Counted from the first letter of the stretch, positions 36,601 to 47,042 are shown. The stretch is 64,000 nucleotides of DNA from Shewanella aestuarii (GCF_014647215.1 NZ_BMOT01000011.1:1-64000); one strand, 5' to 3'. Notes: generated by a model not told the origin, from the letters alone. Numbers and translations: made by a program.

Positions 36601-37573
36601 TGAAGATGATAAAGGCCGTTTAGTTGCACAAGGTCGACAAATTGAACCGTTAAAAGAGCAGTTACAAGGTGTGGTAGCTAAAGCCATTAGACAGGTGGCT
36701 GATAAAGGTATTGAACAGGAAAGTTTAACCTCATGGTCATTTGGCAATTTGCCTGAGCAATATCAGCAACGAAAAGGCAATTATGAGGTAAAAGCCTTTC
36801 CTGCGCTGATTGATAATAAAGTCGATGTGGCAATTAAACTGTTTGATGATGAACTTGAAGCGGCTAAACAGCATAGGTTAGGGATCAGACGTTTATTACT
36901 CATCAATATTCCTTCACCGGTTAAGCATTTACAAAAATCCTTACCCAATAAAGCGAAACAGGCAATGTACTTCAACCCTTTCGGACAGGTTCAATTGCTG
37001 ATTGATGATATTATTCAAGCCTCTGTACAACAATTACTTGATCAAAAAAATCTGGATATTCGTAACGAACAACAGTTTGAGCAAGCAAAAGATTGGGTGA
37101 GACAAGAGTTAAATACCACAGCGGAACAAATTGCCTTGAAAGTCGAACGGGTGCTGACAATTTACCAGCAAATCAAAAAGCGCTTAAAAGGTAAAATCAG
37201 TTTAGATATTGCTTTTGCAATGAGTGATATACAAACGCAACTTGATAAGTTGGTTTATAAAGGATTTGTACAGGAATGTGGTTGGGATAAATTAGCGGAT
37301 GTTGCACGTTATTTATCCGCGATAGAAAATCGTTTAGATAAATTACCTGTCGATCCAAGCCGCGATAGATTGCACATGCACAGTATTAGCAAAGTTGAGG
37401 CAATACTGGCAGCACAGCTAGCAAAAGTGCCACGTTTACAGCCAGTACCCGATGCCTTGATAGAGGCGAGGTGGATGATTGAGGAGTATCGAGTCTCATG
37501 CTTTGCTCAAGTGTTAGGCACAGCATATCCTATTTCTGAAAAGCGTATTTTAAATCACATTAATCAAGTTTAA
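33683..37573 (+). CDS. hrpA: ATP-dependent RNA helicase HrpA
   Basis: DEAH-box helicase of about 1300 residues. Motifs in order: GETGSGKTTQLPK (Walker A), TQPRRLAA (Ia), DEAHERS (II), TSATID (III), LATNVAETSLTVPGI (V), QRQGRCGRVGPG (VI). Then come the HA2, OB-fold and a long C-terminal DUF3418 region. In E. coli HrpA rescues collided or stalled ribosomes and processes mRNA. I start at TTG 33683, which has AAGGAA 6 nt upstream; an ATG at 33662 is in frame but lacks a ribosome-binding site. Confidence 0.93.
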   Translation: MNADIKPLSKAFLQRCVQTDAAYIRRRLFRLNKQSNSAPKSEAAMQAEMADLEARAIASVEKVQQRLNNRPKIHYPDDLPVSQKRDEIASAIATNQVVIVAGETGSGKTTQLPKICLDLGLGCRGIIGHTQPRRLAARSVATRIADELNSPLGEVVGFKVRFADAISENSYIKLMTDGILLAELTSDKYLNQYDAIIIDEAHERSLNIDFILGYLKQVLKKRPELKVIITSATIDVERFSKHFDNAPVIEVSGRTYPVDTRYRPLLQDDDADRDVTDGIFAAVDELIAEGPGDILIFMNGEREIRDTADMLRKQNYRDTEILPLYARLSYGEQSKVFSSHIGRRIVLATNVAETSLTVPGIRYVIDPGTARISRYSYRTKVQRLPIEPISQASANQRQGRCGRVGPGICIRLYDESDFIQRPEFTDPEILRTNLASVILQMLAIGLGDIAGFPFIQPPEQKHIRDGFLLLEELQAVKKQKGDLVLTQLGRNLAKIPLDPRLARMVFEANQQGCLHEALVITAGLSIQDPRERPIEKKQAADECHNRFADKDSDFSSWVKLWDHIKDQKRELSASQFRKQCRDEYLAYLRVREWQDLYTQLKQAVHELKWRLNDTPASYDNLHKALLAGLLSHIGFKDVNNEYLGARNRKFFVFPGSPLAKKGPKWIMAAELTETSRLFARCCAKIQPEWLEPLATHLMKKNHVEPHFEAKAGSVVAFENQVLYGLTVVNRRRVQYGPIEPIEAREIFIRSALAEGQLQTKEAFFVNNQKLLEDIESLEHKSRRRDILVDEDVLVDFYEPRIPAGIYNAPLFFKWWKKARVAQPELLDFNEDLLMQRSADHVSALDFPEVWHKGNLALTVSYHFEPASADDGVSIHIPVALLNQIDDLDFDWLVPGLREEKVIALIKSLPKALRRNFVPAPDYAKACVQAMTPFELPLIDSLCKQLLRMSGTRISPDDFDFSQLTAHLLINFKIEDDKGRLVAQGRQIEPLKEQLQGVVAKAIRQVADKGIEQESLTSWSFGNLPEQYQQRKGNYEVKAFPALIDNKVDVAIKLFDDELEAAKQHRLGIRRLLLINIPSPVKHLQKSLPNKAKQAMYFNPFGQVQLLIDDIIQASVQQLLDQKNLDIRNEQQFEQAKDWVRQELNTTAEQIALKVERVLTIYQQIKKRLKGKISLDIAFAMSDIQTQLDKLVYKGFVQECGWDKLADVARYLSAIENRLDKLPVDPSRDRLHMHSISKVEAILAAQLAKVPRLQPVPDALIEARWMIEEYRVSCFAQVLGTAYPISEKRILNHINQV

Positions 37574-37594
37574 ATGACTTTGATGATTAAGACT

Positions 37595-37628
37595 AAACCT
37601 CAATTTGTGCTGCAAATTGAGGTTTTTT
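37595..37628. terminator. Bidirectional terminator after hrpA
   Basis: AAACCTCAATTTG, loop TGCTG, CAAATTGAGGTTTTTT: 13-bp arms between convergent hrpA and the small minus-strand gene. Confidence 0.82.
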
Positions 37629-37639
37629 ATAGCGATATT

Positions 37640-37864
37640 TTACCAACGCAAACGCTCAGACATAAGGCTTTGGCCATGATGTTCAATAATTTCACCTACA
37701 GATTGTTGATTAATCTGGCTTAGTGCTGATATCTCGCTAATGAGCCTGTCTTGCACATCCACAGGCATGCTCATATTATCCATAAACAAATGCATCGCTA
37801 AATTATCTGCTTTACCAAACAAATCCACTAATTTGCTCGCTTCATACTCAACAAGTGTATTCAT
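37640..37864 (-). CDS. Conserved-looking small protein of unknown function
   Basis: A 74-residue, soluble, mostly helical protein with no signal peptide or membrane segment. The ribosome-binding site GGGAG lies 5 nt before the ATG and a shared terminator stands after it, so it is a real gene. No family recognised; the sequence is rich in Met, Leu and Ser with acidic N-terminal half. Confidence 0.65.
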   Translation of the reverse strand: MNTLVEYEASKLVDLFGKADNLAMHLFMDNMSMPVDVQDRLISEISALSQINQQSVGEIIEHHGQSLMSERLRW

Positions 37865-38234
37865 TGTGACTCCCTAAAACCGGTTGGGGTTATTTAAAAT
37901 ATAGTCTTAAAAAACCGCCCTGTTATAACCATTGGTAGTAATGAAACTCAAAACTCTGGCATTGAGGGTATAAAAAGCGAACTATTGTGTGAAAGTCTTT
38001 CACTTATTTGGTCTAAAAAGGCATTATTCAGCAATAAAAACATTCAATTCTGTAAGTTTTTTGTAATAATCGGACGGTTAGGCTAGTAATGCAGATCCTT
38101 TGGTTGATATACTTGCTAGCAAGAAGAACGTGATTGGTACTCTTCTCTGTTAATAGGTAAATGTTACTGACAAAATTGTCAAAAAATAAACATACCTAGA
38201 CCCTCAACGACCTTAAAAGAAGATTGGAGTGATT
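37865..38234. other. Intergenic stretch before the 26-aa peptide gene
   Basis: 370 bp of A+T-rich DNA. It holds a 12-bp palindrome CTTGCTAGCAAG (38112-38123) and probably the promoter of the peptide gene at 38235. No other ORF with a ribosome-binding site seen. Confidence 0.45.
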
Positions 38235-38315
38235 ATGGAAGTTCATGAATACGAAAACGCTTACTACCAAGTAAAAGACGACGTGTTAGAGTCATTACCT
38301 TCTGAAGAAGAGTAA
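38235..38315 (+). CDS. 26-residue acidic peptide gene
   Basis: Reads MEVHEYENAYYQVKDDVLES then LPSEEE. It is strongly acidic with three Tyr, and has no signal or membrane segment. The ribosome-binding site GGAG (38226-38229) lies 5 nt before the ATG. A strong hairpin terminator at 38387-38415 follows, giving a compact monocistronic unit. It is too short for ordinary gene calling. I do not recognise it; no modifying enzymes or immunity genes lie nearby that would suggest a peptide natural product. Confidence 0.6.
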   Translation: MEVHEYENAYYQVKDDVLESLPSEEE

Positions 38316-38386
38316 TAACGACTGAACTCGGAATCACAACCTATGGATTTAGGTTGGCGCTCCAAGAGACAATACAAGCAAATTTA

Positions 38387-38415
38387 AAAATAGCAGCCTA
38401 GGCTGCTATTTTTTT
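38387..38415 (+). terminator. Terminator after the 26-aa peptide gene
   Basis: AAAATAGCAGCC TA GGCTGCTATTTT, palindromic over 26 bp with a following T-run, 72 bp after the peptide stop codon. Confidence 0.82.
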
Positions 38416-38556
38416 ATCTTTTTTACCTAAAACCTTTAAATTTTAAAGTGAGCATTGATCTGAGATAGATTTGAGATTGAACAATAGAAGATGTTTAAGC
38501 CTGCATGCTTTGTAAAGTGCTAGTAAGCAGGCTATCAAGAAGGATGTTTTCAATGC

Positions 38557-38994
38557 TTAACCGCTGATACGGCCTTTTTCTGGTAGAACTTCAATAATGA
38601 CCCATTTCTTACCGCGTTTCTCTAAGCGCAAAGTGCGATCATCTATCCAGGGTTTACCGCCTTTTAATCCTTCCATTTTGACAATAATAGTCACTTCATC
38701 GGTAAACTTGCGGAAAAAGTCGATATCAATCTCATCGATACTCATGGTGACATTTGTCATCGACAGGCCTAATACATGACGTTGTACTGATGATGCTATG
38801 TGATAGTGTTCTAACACTTCTCTCATTTCAGGCGTAACATAGGGCAGGGCCTTACTGACATCTCTGTCGGTATAAATGGCTTCAAAAAAGCTGAGGGTGA
38901 CGCTTTCAGGTGTTTGCGGCGCTTCAGTTTTTTCAATGACCTTCTCGCAGCCAAATAATACCAATAAACTGAAAATTAGAATAAATCTGTACAT
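38557..38994 (-). CDS. Lipoprotein of unknown function (NTF2-like, DUF4878-type)
   Basis: A 145-residue lipoprotein. From the ATG at 38994 the signal peptide runs to the lipobox LVLFGC with C16. The mature domain begins PESVTLSFFEAIYTDRDVSKAL and has the size and helix-then-sheet pattern of small NTF2-like lipoproteins such as DUF4878. The ORF could extend 15 codons upstream, but that would put charged and Cys-rich residues before the signal peptide. Function unknown. Confidence 0.75.
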   Translation of the reverse strand: MYRFILIFSLLVLFGCEKVIEKTEAPQTPESVTLSFFEAIYTDRDVSKALPYVTPEMREVLEHYHIASSVQRHVLGLSMTNVTMSIDEIDIDFFRKFTDEVTIIVKMEGLKGGKPWIDDRTLRLEKRGKKWVIIEVLPEKGRISG

Positions 38995-39226
38995 AAAAAT
39001 ATCAATAACCTTATAAAAATGACTGCAGGCACAAAGCAATTAAACGCAAACCTCATTAAATAGTGGGTTTGGTATAAAACTTAGTCAAATGAATGGTTAA
39101 TAGTATCTATAATTAATTTATCACTAGCAAGGTTAGTGTAAAAATTGCTATGGTGAAAGTGTACAGATAACTAAACCTACCCACGGCCTTTACTTCAAAA
39201 GTCGCTAATGCTGCGCGTCTTAAAGG

Positions 39227-39249
39227 TTATCCACAGAATCTGTGGACAA
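39227..39249. promoter_or_regulatory. Inverted pair of DnaA-box-like sites
   Basis: TTATCCACA (39227-39235), a perfect match to the high-affinity DnaA box, faces TGTGGACAA (39241-39249), the reverse complement of which is TTGTCCACA, one base off consensus. Together they form a 17-bp perfect palindrome TCCACAGA-a-TCTGTGGA. Confidence 0.45.
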
Positions 39250-39346
39250 GTATGTTAACGAATTAACTGAAACTTCATAAGCTGTTGTTTTTTAAGCTAT
39301 ATAATTCTTGGTTAAAAATTGCCTCTTTGAGTTAAAACTCTGTAAT

Positions 39347-39379
39347 AAAAAAGCACTGCCATTATAGCAGTGCTTTTTT
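39347..39379 (-). terminator. Terminator of ackA-pta
   Basis: AAAAAAGCACTGC, a 7-base loop, GCAGTGCTTTTTT: 13-bp arms, 39 bp beyond the pta stop codon on the minus strand. Confidence 0.85.
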
Positions 39380-39417
39380 GTGTCGTTAACTTATCAATAA
39401 ATTGCCATAGAAGCGGT

Positions 39418-41565
39418 TTATTTTGCTTCGTTTTGTGCCGCTTGAATGGCAGTTAATGCGATGGTGTAAACAATATCATCAACGAGTGCACCGCGAGATA
39501 AATCGTTTACAGGTTTACGCATGCCCTGCAACATTGGGCCAATACTGATTAAATCTGCACTTCGCTGGACGGCTTTGTACGTAGTGTTACCTGTGTTTAA
39601 GTCAGGGAATACAAATACTGTCGCTTTCCCAGCCACTGGGCTGTTGGGTGCTTTAGATTGTGCCACGTTTGGCATCACAGCCGCATCGTACTGAAGTGGG
39701 CCATCAATGATTAAGTCGGGACGTTTTTCTTTTGCAATACGGGTGGCTTCACGAACTTTATCAACATCAGAACCTGTACCGGACGTGCCAGTAGAGTAGC
39801 TGATCATTGCCACACGAGGTTCGATACCAAATGCCGCCGCAGACTCGGCAGACTGAATCGCGATATCCGCTAATTGCTCTGAGTTAGGATCAGGGTTAAT
39901 AGCACAGTCACCATAAACCAGCACTTGATCAGGCATCAACATAAAGAAGATTGAAGAGACTAAGCTTGACCCTGGCGCCGTTTTTATCAGCTGTAAAGGC
40001 GGACGAATAGTATTCGCCGTGGTGTTAATCGCACCCGATACAATACCATCTACTTCATCCTCAGCTAACATCATGGTACCTAATACCATGTTGTCTTCTA
40101 ATTGCTCTTTAGCCACCACTTCGGTTAACCCTTTATGACGACGCAGACCCAGCATTGGCTCGACATATCTGTCACGTGCTGTTTCAGGGTCGATAATCTC
40201 AACACCTTCACCAAGGACGACATCTTGAACAGAAGCAATACGAAGAATCTCTTCTCTGTTACCTAATAGCACACAGCGGGCAATACCACGTTCAGCACAA
40301 ATTGCCGCAGCTTTGATTGTACGAGGTTCTTCACCTTCAGGCAGCACAATGGTCTTACGCGCAGCACGGGCAAGCTCTGTTAACTTGTAACGGAATGCGG
40401 GTGGCGATAAACGATGTTCACGGGTTGAGCCTTGAGTGACGCTTTCAATCCAGCTTTGATCTATGTGACTGGCTACGTACTCTTGCACTTTTTCAACTCG
40501 CACTGAATCGTCAACAGGCACTTCATGATCAAATCGCTGAATATTAAGCGAGGTTTGCCATGTGTTACTGTCAATTAAGAAAACAGGTAAGCCAGTTTCA
40601 AATGCTTGCTCACAAAGTTTCATTATTTCAGGTTCTGGTTGATAGCCACCGGTGAGTAGTAATGCACCAATTTTTACGCCATTCATTGCAGCTAAGCACG
40701 CCGATACAATCACATCAGAGCGATCACCCGAAGTCACCAATAATGAGTTGGTTTTAATATGATTAACCATATTAGGGATCGAGCGGGCGCAAAATGTCAC
40801 CCGGCGCATACGGCGGGTGTGCATTTCACCGGCATTGATGATTTTGGCATTCAAATGCTTGGCTAAATCCGATGCCCTTGGTGAAATTAAATCTAAGTTA
40901 AATGGTACACTGCCTAGAATACGTAGTGGGCTTTTACCTGGTAGTTGAAACATACCAGCCGTATCACCAATTTTAGGGTCATTATGATCAAAGACCTCAG
41001 ATAAATCTGGACGAGCTCGTCCTTCTTCATCTGTTGGGGCACCAATTTTGTTGATAACGGCGCCAATAACACGTTTGTTTTTAACGCCTCCCCACGAGTT
41101 ATAAGCTATCTCTAAACGATTCATTAACCCGTTTGGCGTGTCATTTCCAGGCGTTGCAATAAATACCACATCAGCATCAAGTGCTTTCGCAATTTCGTAG
41201 TTAATGTCGTCAGCAAAAGGATGGCTGCGTGTTGGCACTAGGCCTTCAATTACGATGGTTTCAGTATTAGATGCACATTCAGCTGCTCTGGCAATGATTT
41301 GCTCCATTAACACATCTGTTTGTTCTGAACGGATTAACGCTTCGGCATGCTCCATATTGAATGGCTCAAGTGGGTTAACCGTGGGTGACTTACTTAAAAT
41401 CGTCGTTGAACGCTCAGGACCTTTATCGCCGGAACGGATTTGCGCAATAGGTTTGAAAAATTGCACTTTAACGCCTTTGCGTTCAAGGGCACGGACCATA
41501 CCTAAACTGATCGATGTTAAACCCACACCAATTCCAATCGGAACCAGCATAATATTACGAGACAT
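39418..41565 (-). CDS. pta: Phosphate acetyltransferase
   Basis: Interconverts acetyl-CoA and acetyl phosphate. The 715-residue long form has an N-terminal P-loop-like domain ([22 protein letters not shown]), a middle DRTGG domain, and the C-terminal catalytic domain (about 390-715). The catalytic domain has LPEGEEPRT and the conserved stretch [20 protein letters not shown]. With ackA it forms the acetate/ATP branch of mixed-acid fermentation and controls the acetyl-phosphate pool. Located 229 bp downstream of ackA, same strand. Confidence 0.96.
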   Translation of the reverse strand: MSRNIMLVPIGIGVGLTSISLGMVRALERKGVKVQFFKPIAQIRSGDKGPERSTTILSKSPTVNPLEPFNMEHAEALIRSEQTDVLMEQIIARAAECASNTETIVIEGLVPTRSHPFADDINYEIAKALDADVVFIATPGNDTPNGLMNRLEIAYNSWGGVKNKRVIGAVINKIGAPTDEEGRARPDLSEVFDHNDPKIGDTAGMFQLPGKSPLRILGSVPFNLDLISPRASDLAKHLNAKIINAGEMHTRRMRRVTFCARSIPNMVNHIKTNSLLVTSGDRSDVIVSACLAAMNGVKIGALLLTGGYQPEPEIMKLCEQAFETGLPVFLIDSNTWQTSLNIQRFDHEVPVDDSVRVEKVQEYVASHIDQSWIESVTQGSTREHRLSPPAFRYKLTELARAARKTIVLPEGEEPRTIKAAAICAERGIARCVLLGNREEILRIASVQDVVLGEGVEIIDPETARDRYVEPMLGLRRHKGLTEVVAKEQLEDNMVLGTMMLAEDEVDGIVSGAINTTANTIRPPLQLIKTAPGSSLVSSIFFMLMPDQVLVYGDCAINPDPNSEQLADIAIQSAESAAAFGIEPRVAMISYSTGTSGTGSDVDKVREATRIAKEKRPDLIIDGPLQYDAAVMPNVAQSKAPNSPVAGKATVFVFPDLNTGNTTYKAVQRSADLISIGPMLQGMRKPVNDLSRGALVDDIVYTIALTAIQAAQNEAK

Positions 41566-41794
41566 AAAAACCTCTAATCATCTAATGTTTACTTAACCCA
41601 AACTCGGGTTAAGAAATAAATCGCCTTGAGAGAGTCCAAATTCACTATCTAACGTTCAAACATAAACTTCGCCATTAAAGGAAGGTCAATGTAAGCGTTA
41701 ATAATTAGCCTATTGCGAGTATTCTTAGCTAAAGAAAAACCCAGTTGCCTGTGCAAAAAGCTATTTGATATGCATTTATTATCCCTAACTGAGT

Positions 41795-43012
41795 TTACTT
41801 AGCTGAAATTAACTTTACCGCATCTTCAGCAATAACCCATTCTTCATTGGTTGGGATAACCATAGCGACTGGACTGTTATCTGCAGTGATAATGCCATTC
41901 TGACCAAAACGAGCCGCTTTATTTTTAGTCTCATCAACTGTGAAGTTAAATATAGCTAATAAGTCCAATACTTTTGCACGAATAATGTCAGAGTTTTCAC
42001 CTATGCCACCGGTGAAAACAATCGCATCTAAACGTGAAAGAGGTACGGTATAAGCAGCAATATACTTAGCCAGTCTATAACAGAAAATCTCAAGTGCCAG
42101 CGTGGCGCCTTTATGGCCATCTTGATAGCCTTCTTCAATTCCACGACAATCATTGGTTAATTCTGAAATGCCTAACAGACCACTTTGTTTGTTCAATAAA
42201 TTGTTAACTTCGGTAAGGGTATAGCCTAACTGATTAACTAAATGGAAAATAATCGAAGGGTCTAAGTCGCCACAACGTGTGCCCATGACCAAACCTTCAA
42301 GGGGTGTTAAGCCCATAGATGTATCAACACTTTTACCGCCTTTTATGGCGGTAACAGAAGCGCCATTGCCTAAGTGCGCGACGATAACATTGGTATCAGA
42401 AATCGGTTTGTTAAGCACTTTAGCCGCTTCACGGCTAACATATAAATGGCTAGTGCCATGCATGCCATAACGACGAATACCATGCTCGCGATACAGTTTA
42501 TATGGTAGGGCATAAACGTACGCTTTTTCAGGCATGGTTTGGTGAAACGCGGTATCGAATACTGCAACTTGTGGTAATGCAGGAAACGATGCCATTGCCG
42601 CACGAATACCGATTAAATGTGCCGGATTATGGAGTGGGGCAAGTGATGCACAGTCTTCAATCCCTTGAATGACATCAGGTGTGATAATGACTGAGCGAGT
42701 AAATTTCTCGCCGCCATGAACAATTCGATGACCAATGGCTTTAATTTGCGCCGCTAATTCAGGCTGGCCAGCTAAAATCGTGTTAACTATATATTCAACC
42801 GCTTCACGATGCGCTGTAAATGCGCCTAATTTGGATTCGTTTTTGTGACCTTGAGCTTTCCATTTGATACGTGAGTCTTCAAGACCAAAGCATTCTGCTA
42901 ATCCTGAAATGTGCTCTTGTCCTGATTGGGCACCAATAACGGCAAACTTGAGTGATGAACTGCCGCAGTTTAAAACTAATACTAAATTATCTGACACTTG
43001 GTTATCTGACAT
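41795..43012 (-). CDS. ackA: Acetate kinase
   Basis: Makes ATP and acetate from acetyl phosphate and ADP. The 405-residue ASKHA-fold kinase has the N-terminal [15 protein letters not shown], the catalytic-Arg region [18 protein letters not shown], and nucleotide-site [22 protein letters not shown] and FTGGIGENS. First gene of ackA-pta, divergent from yfbV as in E. coli. Confidence 0.97.
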   Translation of the reverse strand: MSDNQVSDNLVLVLNCGSSSLKFAVIGAQSGQEHISGLAECFGLEDSRIKWKAQGHKNESKLGAFTAHREAVEYIVNTILAGQPELAAQIKAIGHRIVHGGEKFTRSVIITPDVIQGIEDCASLAPLHNPAHLIGIRAAMASFPALPQVAVFDTAFHQTMPEKAYVYALPYKLYREHGIRRYGMHGTSHLYVSREAAKVLNKPISDTNVIVAHLGNGASVTAIKGGKSVDTSMGLTPLEGLVMGTRCGDLDPSIIFHLVNQLGYTLTEVNNLLNKQSGLLGISELTNDCRGIEEGYQDGHKGATLALEIFCYRLAKYIAAYTVPLSRLDAIVFTGGIGENSDIIRAKVLDLLAIFNFTVDETKNKAARFGQNGIITADNSPVAMVIPTNEEWVIAEDAVKLISAK

Positions 43013-43182
43013 AATTAGACCTTTATAAGCTTAATCAACAATTTTATAAAATGCGCAGCCTAATCCATGTTTGGCAGCGCCTTGGTATCGTGTTAGCCAA
43101 TATCATTTTGGCTGTTTATTTGGGACAAACTTACTCAATATGCTATTGTTTAAGCATGTTCCACCATGTTAGGTAATTCTCT

Positions 43183-43626
43183 TTGGTACTCAATGTTGTC
43201 ACGCTACTTCGCGACGGTAAAAAATACATGTCCACTTGGCCTATGGTGCGCCAGTTAGGCTTATATTTCCCGGAATACCGAGTGGTAAAAGCGACTCAAA
43301 CAGCCTTTTGGGCAATGCCTGTTATTGCGTTGTTTGTCGCATTTAGCCAAATTTATGTATTGGGTTGGGCGCATTTGCCTCAAACCCTAGCGATGACGTT
43401 GCTTATCATCAGTTTGCCCATTCAGGGACTATTATGGTTAGGCTGGCGTGCTAGCCACCCATTACCGTTAACCTTATTTGATTGGAGCAATCAATTGAGT
43501 CAAAAACTCAATCAAATGGGAGTCACTTGCCAACCTTTAGGTGCCAAAGCATGTTACTTAGACTTGGCTGTACTACTTAATATTGCCTTTGAACGCTTAG
43601 ATAAACACTACTGGGACGAGCTATAA
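43183..43626 (+). CDS. yfbV: YfbV family inner membrane protein (terminus macrodomain protector)
   Basis: A 147-residue protein with two membrane segments (about 44-63 and 68-90). It aligns by eye with E. coli YfbV, which insulates the chromosome terminus from MatP effects: the LLRDGKKYMSTWP and LPIQGLLWLGWRASHPLP stretches match family positions. It must start at TTG 43183, because the family N-terminus lies upstream of the first in-frame ATG (residue 16) and a stop lies just before. AGG is at 43171-43173. Confidence 0.85.
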   Translation: MVLNVVTLLRDGKKYMSTWPMVRQLGLYFPEYRVVKATQTAFWAMPVIALFVAFSQIYVLGWAHLPQTLAMTLLIISLPIQGLLWLGWRASHPLPLTLFDWSNQLSQKLNQMGVTCQPLGAKACYLDLAVLLNIAFERLDKHYWDEL

Positions 43627-43669
43627 GCTAAACCTAGTTGAAACTCAGGTGTTATTGCCACAAGGCTAG

Positions 43670-44407
43670 TTAAAAACAGGCGGCTATGCCTCGTTCAGTA
43701 AAGACTTGTTGAATGGATAACATGGTTTCTTCACTGGGTGGTGACACGTTTACTAAGGGTGATGTCTCGCCAAAAGCCAGCCATTTATGTTCACCAAGTT
43801 GGTGATAGGGTAGTAATTCTACTTTTTCTACGTTCGACATAGGTTTAATAAACTCAGCCAATTTAACGGCTGATGCAACATCATCAGTGAAGCCATTGAC
43901 GACCACATAACGTATCCAGGTTTTTTGGTTACGTTTTGCCAAGTATTGCGCGAATTGTAATGTTCGCTGATTGCTAACTTTTGTGAGTATGATGTGGCTT
44001 GGGTCGTCCATTTGCTTAATGTCTAGCAACACTAAATCTGTGTTATCGAGTAATTCATCGATTACAGGGTCGTACTTTCTCACAAAGCCGTTAGTGTCTA
44101 AACAAGTATGAATATCCTGTTGTTTACAGGCTTTAAAAAGTGTAGCAACAAATTCAGCTTGTAAGATCGCTTCACCACCACTGGCAGTAACACCGCCGCC
44201 ACTGGATTCCAAAAATGGACGGTATGTCATGATTTGAGACATTAACTCATCAACAGATACTTCTTTACCGCCCTCTAAATCCCATGTATCACGATTGTGA
44301 CAATATTGACAACGCATTAAACAGCCTTGCATAAAGGCAATATAACGAATGCCGGGACCATCTACGGTACCAAAAGATTCAATTGAGTGAATACGACCCA
44401 TTGTCAT
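43670..44407 (-). CDS. pflA: Pyruvate formate-lyase-activating enzyme
   Basis: Radical SAM enzyme that installs the glycyl radical on PflB. The 245-residue protein has the cluster motif C-x3-C-x2-C in [16 protein letters not shown], and [12 protein letters not shown] for SAM binding. It lies 87 bp downstream of pflB on the same strand, separated by a perfect palindromic hairpin. Confidence 0.96.
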   Translation of the reverse strand: MTMGRIHSIESFGTVDGPGIRYIAFMQGCLMRCQYCHNRDTWDLEGGKEVSVDELMSQIMTYRPFLESSGGGVTASGGEAILQAEFVATLFKACKQQDIHTCLDTNGFVRKYDPVIDELLDNTDLVLLDIKQMDDPSHIILTKVSNQRTLQFAQYLAKRNQKTWIRYVVVNGFTDDVASAVKLAEFIKPMSNVEKVELLPYHQLGEHKWLAFGETSPLVNVSPPSEETMLSIQQVFTERGIAACF

Positions 44408-44454
44408 AACAAACCCTTTAAATGATATATATCTATAAATTAAGCAAAGAAAAA

Positions 44455-44480
44455 AGCTGTATCGAATATTCGATACAGCT
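44455..44480 (-). terminator. 26-bp perfect palindrome between pflB and pflA
   Basis: AGCTGTATCGAATATTCGAT followed by ACAGCT, self-complementary over 26 bp. On the minus strand it comes 15 nt after the pflB stop and is followed by six T, so it looks like an intrinsic terminator that would reduce pflA relative to pflB. Confidence 0.75.
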
Positions 44481-44494
44481 AATTTTAGCAGACT

Positions 44495-46777
44495 TTATAA
44501 ACCTTTAGTGAAGGTTCTGGTGATAACATCTTGTTGTTGCTCTGGGGTAAGCGCATTAAAGCGAACAGCATAACCTGATACACGAATGGTGAGCTGTGGA
44601 TACTTATCTGGATTGACTATGGCATCCTCAAGCATGTCACGGTTCATCACGTTAACGTTTAAATGTTGGCCGCCTTCTTGACGGTCATTGTGGGTGAAGT
44701 ATCCATCCATCAATGCCGCTAGGTTATTGCGACGTGCAGTATCTTCTTTACCTAGCGCATTTGGCACAATGGAGAAGGTATAAGAAATGCCATCTTGCGC
44801 ATGTTCAAATGGCAGTTTACCTACAGAGGTTAATGATGCTATCGCACCATTTTCATCACGGCCGTGCATAGGGTTAGCACCTGGCGCAAATGGTGCACCT
44901 GAACGACGACCATCAGGTGTGTTCCCCGTTTTTTTACCGTAAACCACGTTTGACGTAATGGTTAAAATCGACTGTGTTGGCACAGCATTGCGATACATTT
45001 TTCTATCACGAATTTTTGCCATAAAACGCTCAACCAAATCACAGGCAATATCATCAACACGTGCATCATTATTACCAAATTTTGGATAGTCGCCTTCAAT
45101 TTCAAAATCGACAGCGATGCCATTTTCGTCACGAATAGGACTCACTTTGGCATATTTAATTGCTGAAAGTGAATCAGCAGCAATTGATAGACCGGCAATA
45201 CCACACGCCATAGTGCGACGCACATCTCGGTCATGTAATGCCATTAATGCAGCTTCGTAAGAATACTTGTCATGCATGAAATGAATCGTGTTTAACGCAG
45301 TGACATATTGGGTTGCTAGCCAATCCATTTGTGAATCTAAACGAGACATTACATCATCAAAATCCAGTACTGGATCTGTAATCGCTGCCGTTTTAGGGGC
45401 AATTTGTGTTTTCAGTTTTTCATCAACGCCACCATTGATAGCGTATAACATGGTTTTAGCTAAGTTAGCGCGAGCGCCGAAAAACTGCATGTGTTTGCCA
45501 ACAATCATGGGGCTAACACAACAGGCAATAGCATAGTCGTCAGATTGGAAATCTGGACGCATTAGGTCGTCATTTTCGTATTGTATCGAACTGGTATCAA
45601 TAGACACTTTTGCACAGTAACTCTTAAAACCCTGTGGTAATTGAGTTGACCAAAGCACGGTAATGTTTGGCTCAGGGCTTGGGCCCATGTTGTAAAGCGT
45701 GTGTAAAAAACGGAAGCTTGACTTAGTCACAAGCGTACGGCCATCAACACCCATACCTGCGATTGATTCGGTAGCCCAAATCGGGTCTCCAGAGAAGAGC
45801 TCATCGTATTCAGGGGTACGTAAAAAGCGCACCATACGTAGCTTCATGACAAAATGGTCAACCATTTCTTGGGCTTGTTGTTCAGTAATGACATCATTTT
45901 TGATATCACGTTCAATATAGATATCTAAAAATGTTGATGTACGACCTAATGACATTGCTGCGCCATTTTGGCTTTTTACTGCAGCAAGGTAACCAAAATA
46001 AGTCCATTGAATCGCTTCTTTGGCTGAAGTTGCTGGTTTTGAAATGTCACAGCCATATTTAGCTGCCATGACTTTCATTTGTGCAAGTGCGCGATGTTGC
46101 TCGGCAATTTCTTCACGTAGCTGGATAACGTTGTTGAGATCTTCACCAGCTTCCATTTGCGCTTGTAATGAAGTGAACTGGGCAAGCTTGTCTTGCATTA
46201 AGTAGTCGATACCGTATAAAGCAATACGACGGTAATCACCAATAATGCGGCCACGGCCGTAAGCATCAGGTAAACCTGTTAATACACCAGACTTACGACA
46301 AGCCATAATTTCAGGGGTATAAACATCAAATACGCCTTGGTTATGGGTTTTGCGTAACTCTGAATACACATAGTTAACGTCGCTGTCTAATTCGCGATCG
46401 TAAGCCTTACAAGAACCTTCCACCATACGAATGCCACCATTGGGTAACATGGCACGTTTAAGTGGTGCATCAGTTTGTAAGCCAACAATGGTTTCAAGTG
46501 ACTGGTTAATATAGCCTGCATCGTGAGAGGTTATGGTAGATACCATTTTGGTATCAAAGTCGATTGGGGCGTGGGTGGTATTTTCTTGCTTAATACCTTC
46601 CATCACTTTATCCCAAAGTGACAAGGTGGCATCGGTAGCATCCGCTAGAAATGACTCATCGCCTTTGTAAGGGGTGTAGTTCTTTTGAATAAAATCACGC
46701 ACATTGACTTCAGTTTTCCAGTCACCTGCGACAAAGTTATTCCATGCATTTGCAAACACCGTTGTAAGATCAGTCAT
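44495..46777 (-). CDS. pflB: Formate acetyltransferase (pyruvate formate-lyase)
   Basis: Glycyl-radical enzyme splitting pyruvate to acetyl-CoA and formate without oxygen. The 760-residue protein has the active-site Cys pair in AIACCVSPM and the C-terminal radical site [10 protein letters not shown] with the glycyl residue at G735. Length equals that of E. coli PflB. In E. coli focA precedes pflB in one operon; here focA is divergent, so both are driven from the shared 618-bp region upstream. Confidence 0.97.
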   Translation of the reverse strand: MTDLTTVFANAWNNFVAGDWKTEVNVRDFIQKNYTPYKGDESFLADATDATLSLWDKVMEGIKQENTTHAPIDFDTKMVSTITSHDAGYINQSLETIVGLQTDAPLKRAMLPNGGIRMVEGSCKAYDRELDSDVNYVYSELRKTHNQGVFDVYTPEIMACRKSGVLTGLPDAYGRGRIIGDYRRIALYGIDYLMQDKLAQFTSLQAQMEAGEDLNNVIQLREEIAEQHRALAQMKVMAAKYGCDISKPATSAKEAIQWTYFGYLAAVKSQNGAAMSLGRTSTFLDIYIERDIKNDVITEQQAQEMVDHFVMKLRMVRFLRTPEYDELFSGDPIWATESIAGMGVDGRTLVTKSSFRFLHTLYNMGPSPEPNITVLWSTQLPQGFKSYCAKVSIDTSSIQYENDDLMRPDFQSDDYAIACCVSPMIVGKHMQFFGARANLAKTMLYAINGGVDEKLKTQIAPKTAAITDPVLDFDDVMSRLDSQMDWLATQYVTALNTIHFMHDKYSYEAALMALHDRDVRRTMACGIAGLSIAADSLSAIKYAKVSPIRDENGIAVDFEIEGDYPKFGNNDARVDDIACDLVERFMAKIRDRKMYRNAVPTQSILTITSNVVYGKKTGNTPDGRRSGAPFAPGANPMHGRDENGAIASLTSVGKLPFEHAQDGISYTFSIVPNALGKEDTARRNNLAALMDGYFTHNDRQEGGQHLNVNVMNRDMLEDAIVNPDKYPQLTIRVSGYAVRFNALTPEQQQDVITRTFTKGL

Positions 46778-47027
46778 GCTTATTACCTTTAAACTTAATG
46801 GATCGGTATGTCAGTCTGCTTGGCATTACTGCGGCTTTAACATCAGTCACACTCGCTTAGCTAACCAGGCTGTAAATTCTGTTCAGGTTTTTAATGCTAT
46901 TGATAACAAAACCACCTGATTAGTCTTGTCTTCTTTATAACGTCAAATCCATCAATTGTGGTTGCAATGGATAAGTCTCTATCGACACAGACGCTAAAAG
47001 GATAGTTCCAAATTTGCCTTATGTAAT

Positions 47028-47042
47028 ATTGGTAAGACCAAT
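47028..47042. promoter_or_regulatory. PdhR-type operator, pflB side
   Basis: ATTGGTAAGACCAAT is a full match to the known PdhR/LldR-type operator pattern ATTGGTNNNACCAAT (perfect 6-bp arms). It lies 251 bp upstream of pflB. PdhR responds to pyruvate, the PflB substrate. Confidence 0.7.

Larger units (their letters stand above)
38995..39417. other. Intergenic stretch with DnaA-box-like inverted pair
   Basis: Holds the DnaA-like inverted sites (39227-39249) and the terminator of pta (39347-39379). No ORF with a ribosome-binding site seen. Confidence 0.5.

Noticed and set aside
41204..41596. 130-codon open frame opposite the start of pta
   Set aside because: Antisense shadow of a conserved gene; no recognisable protein features.
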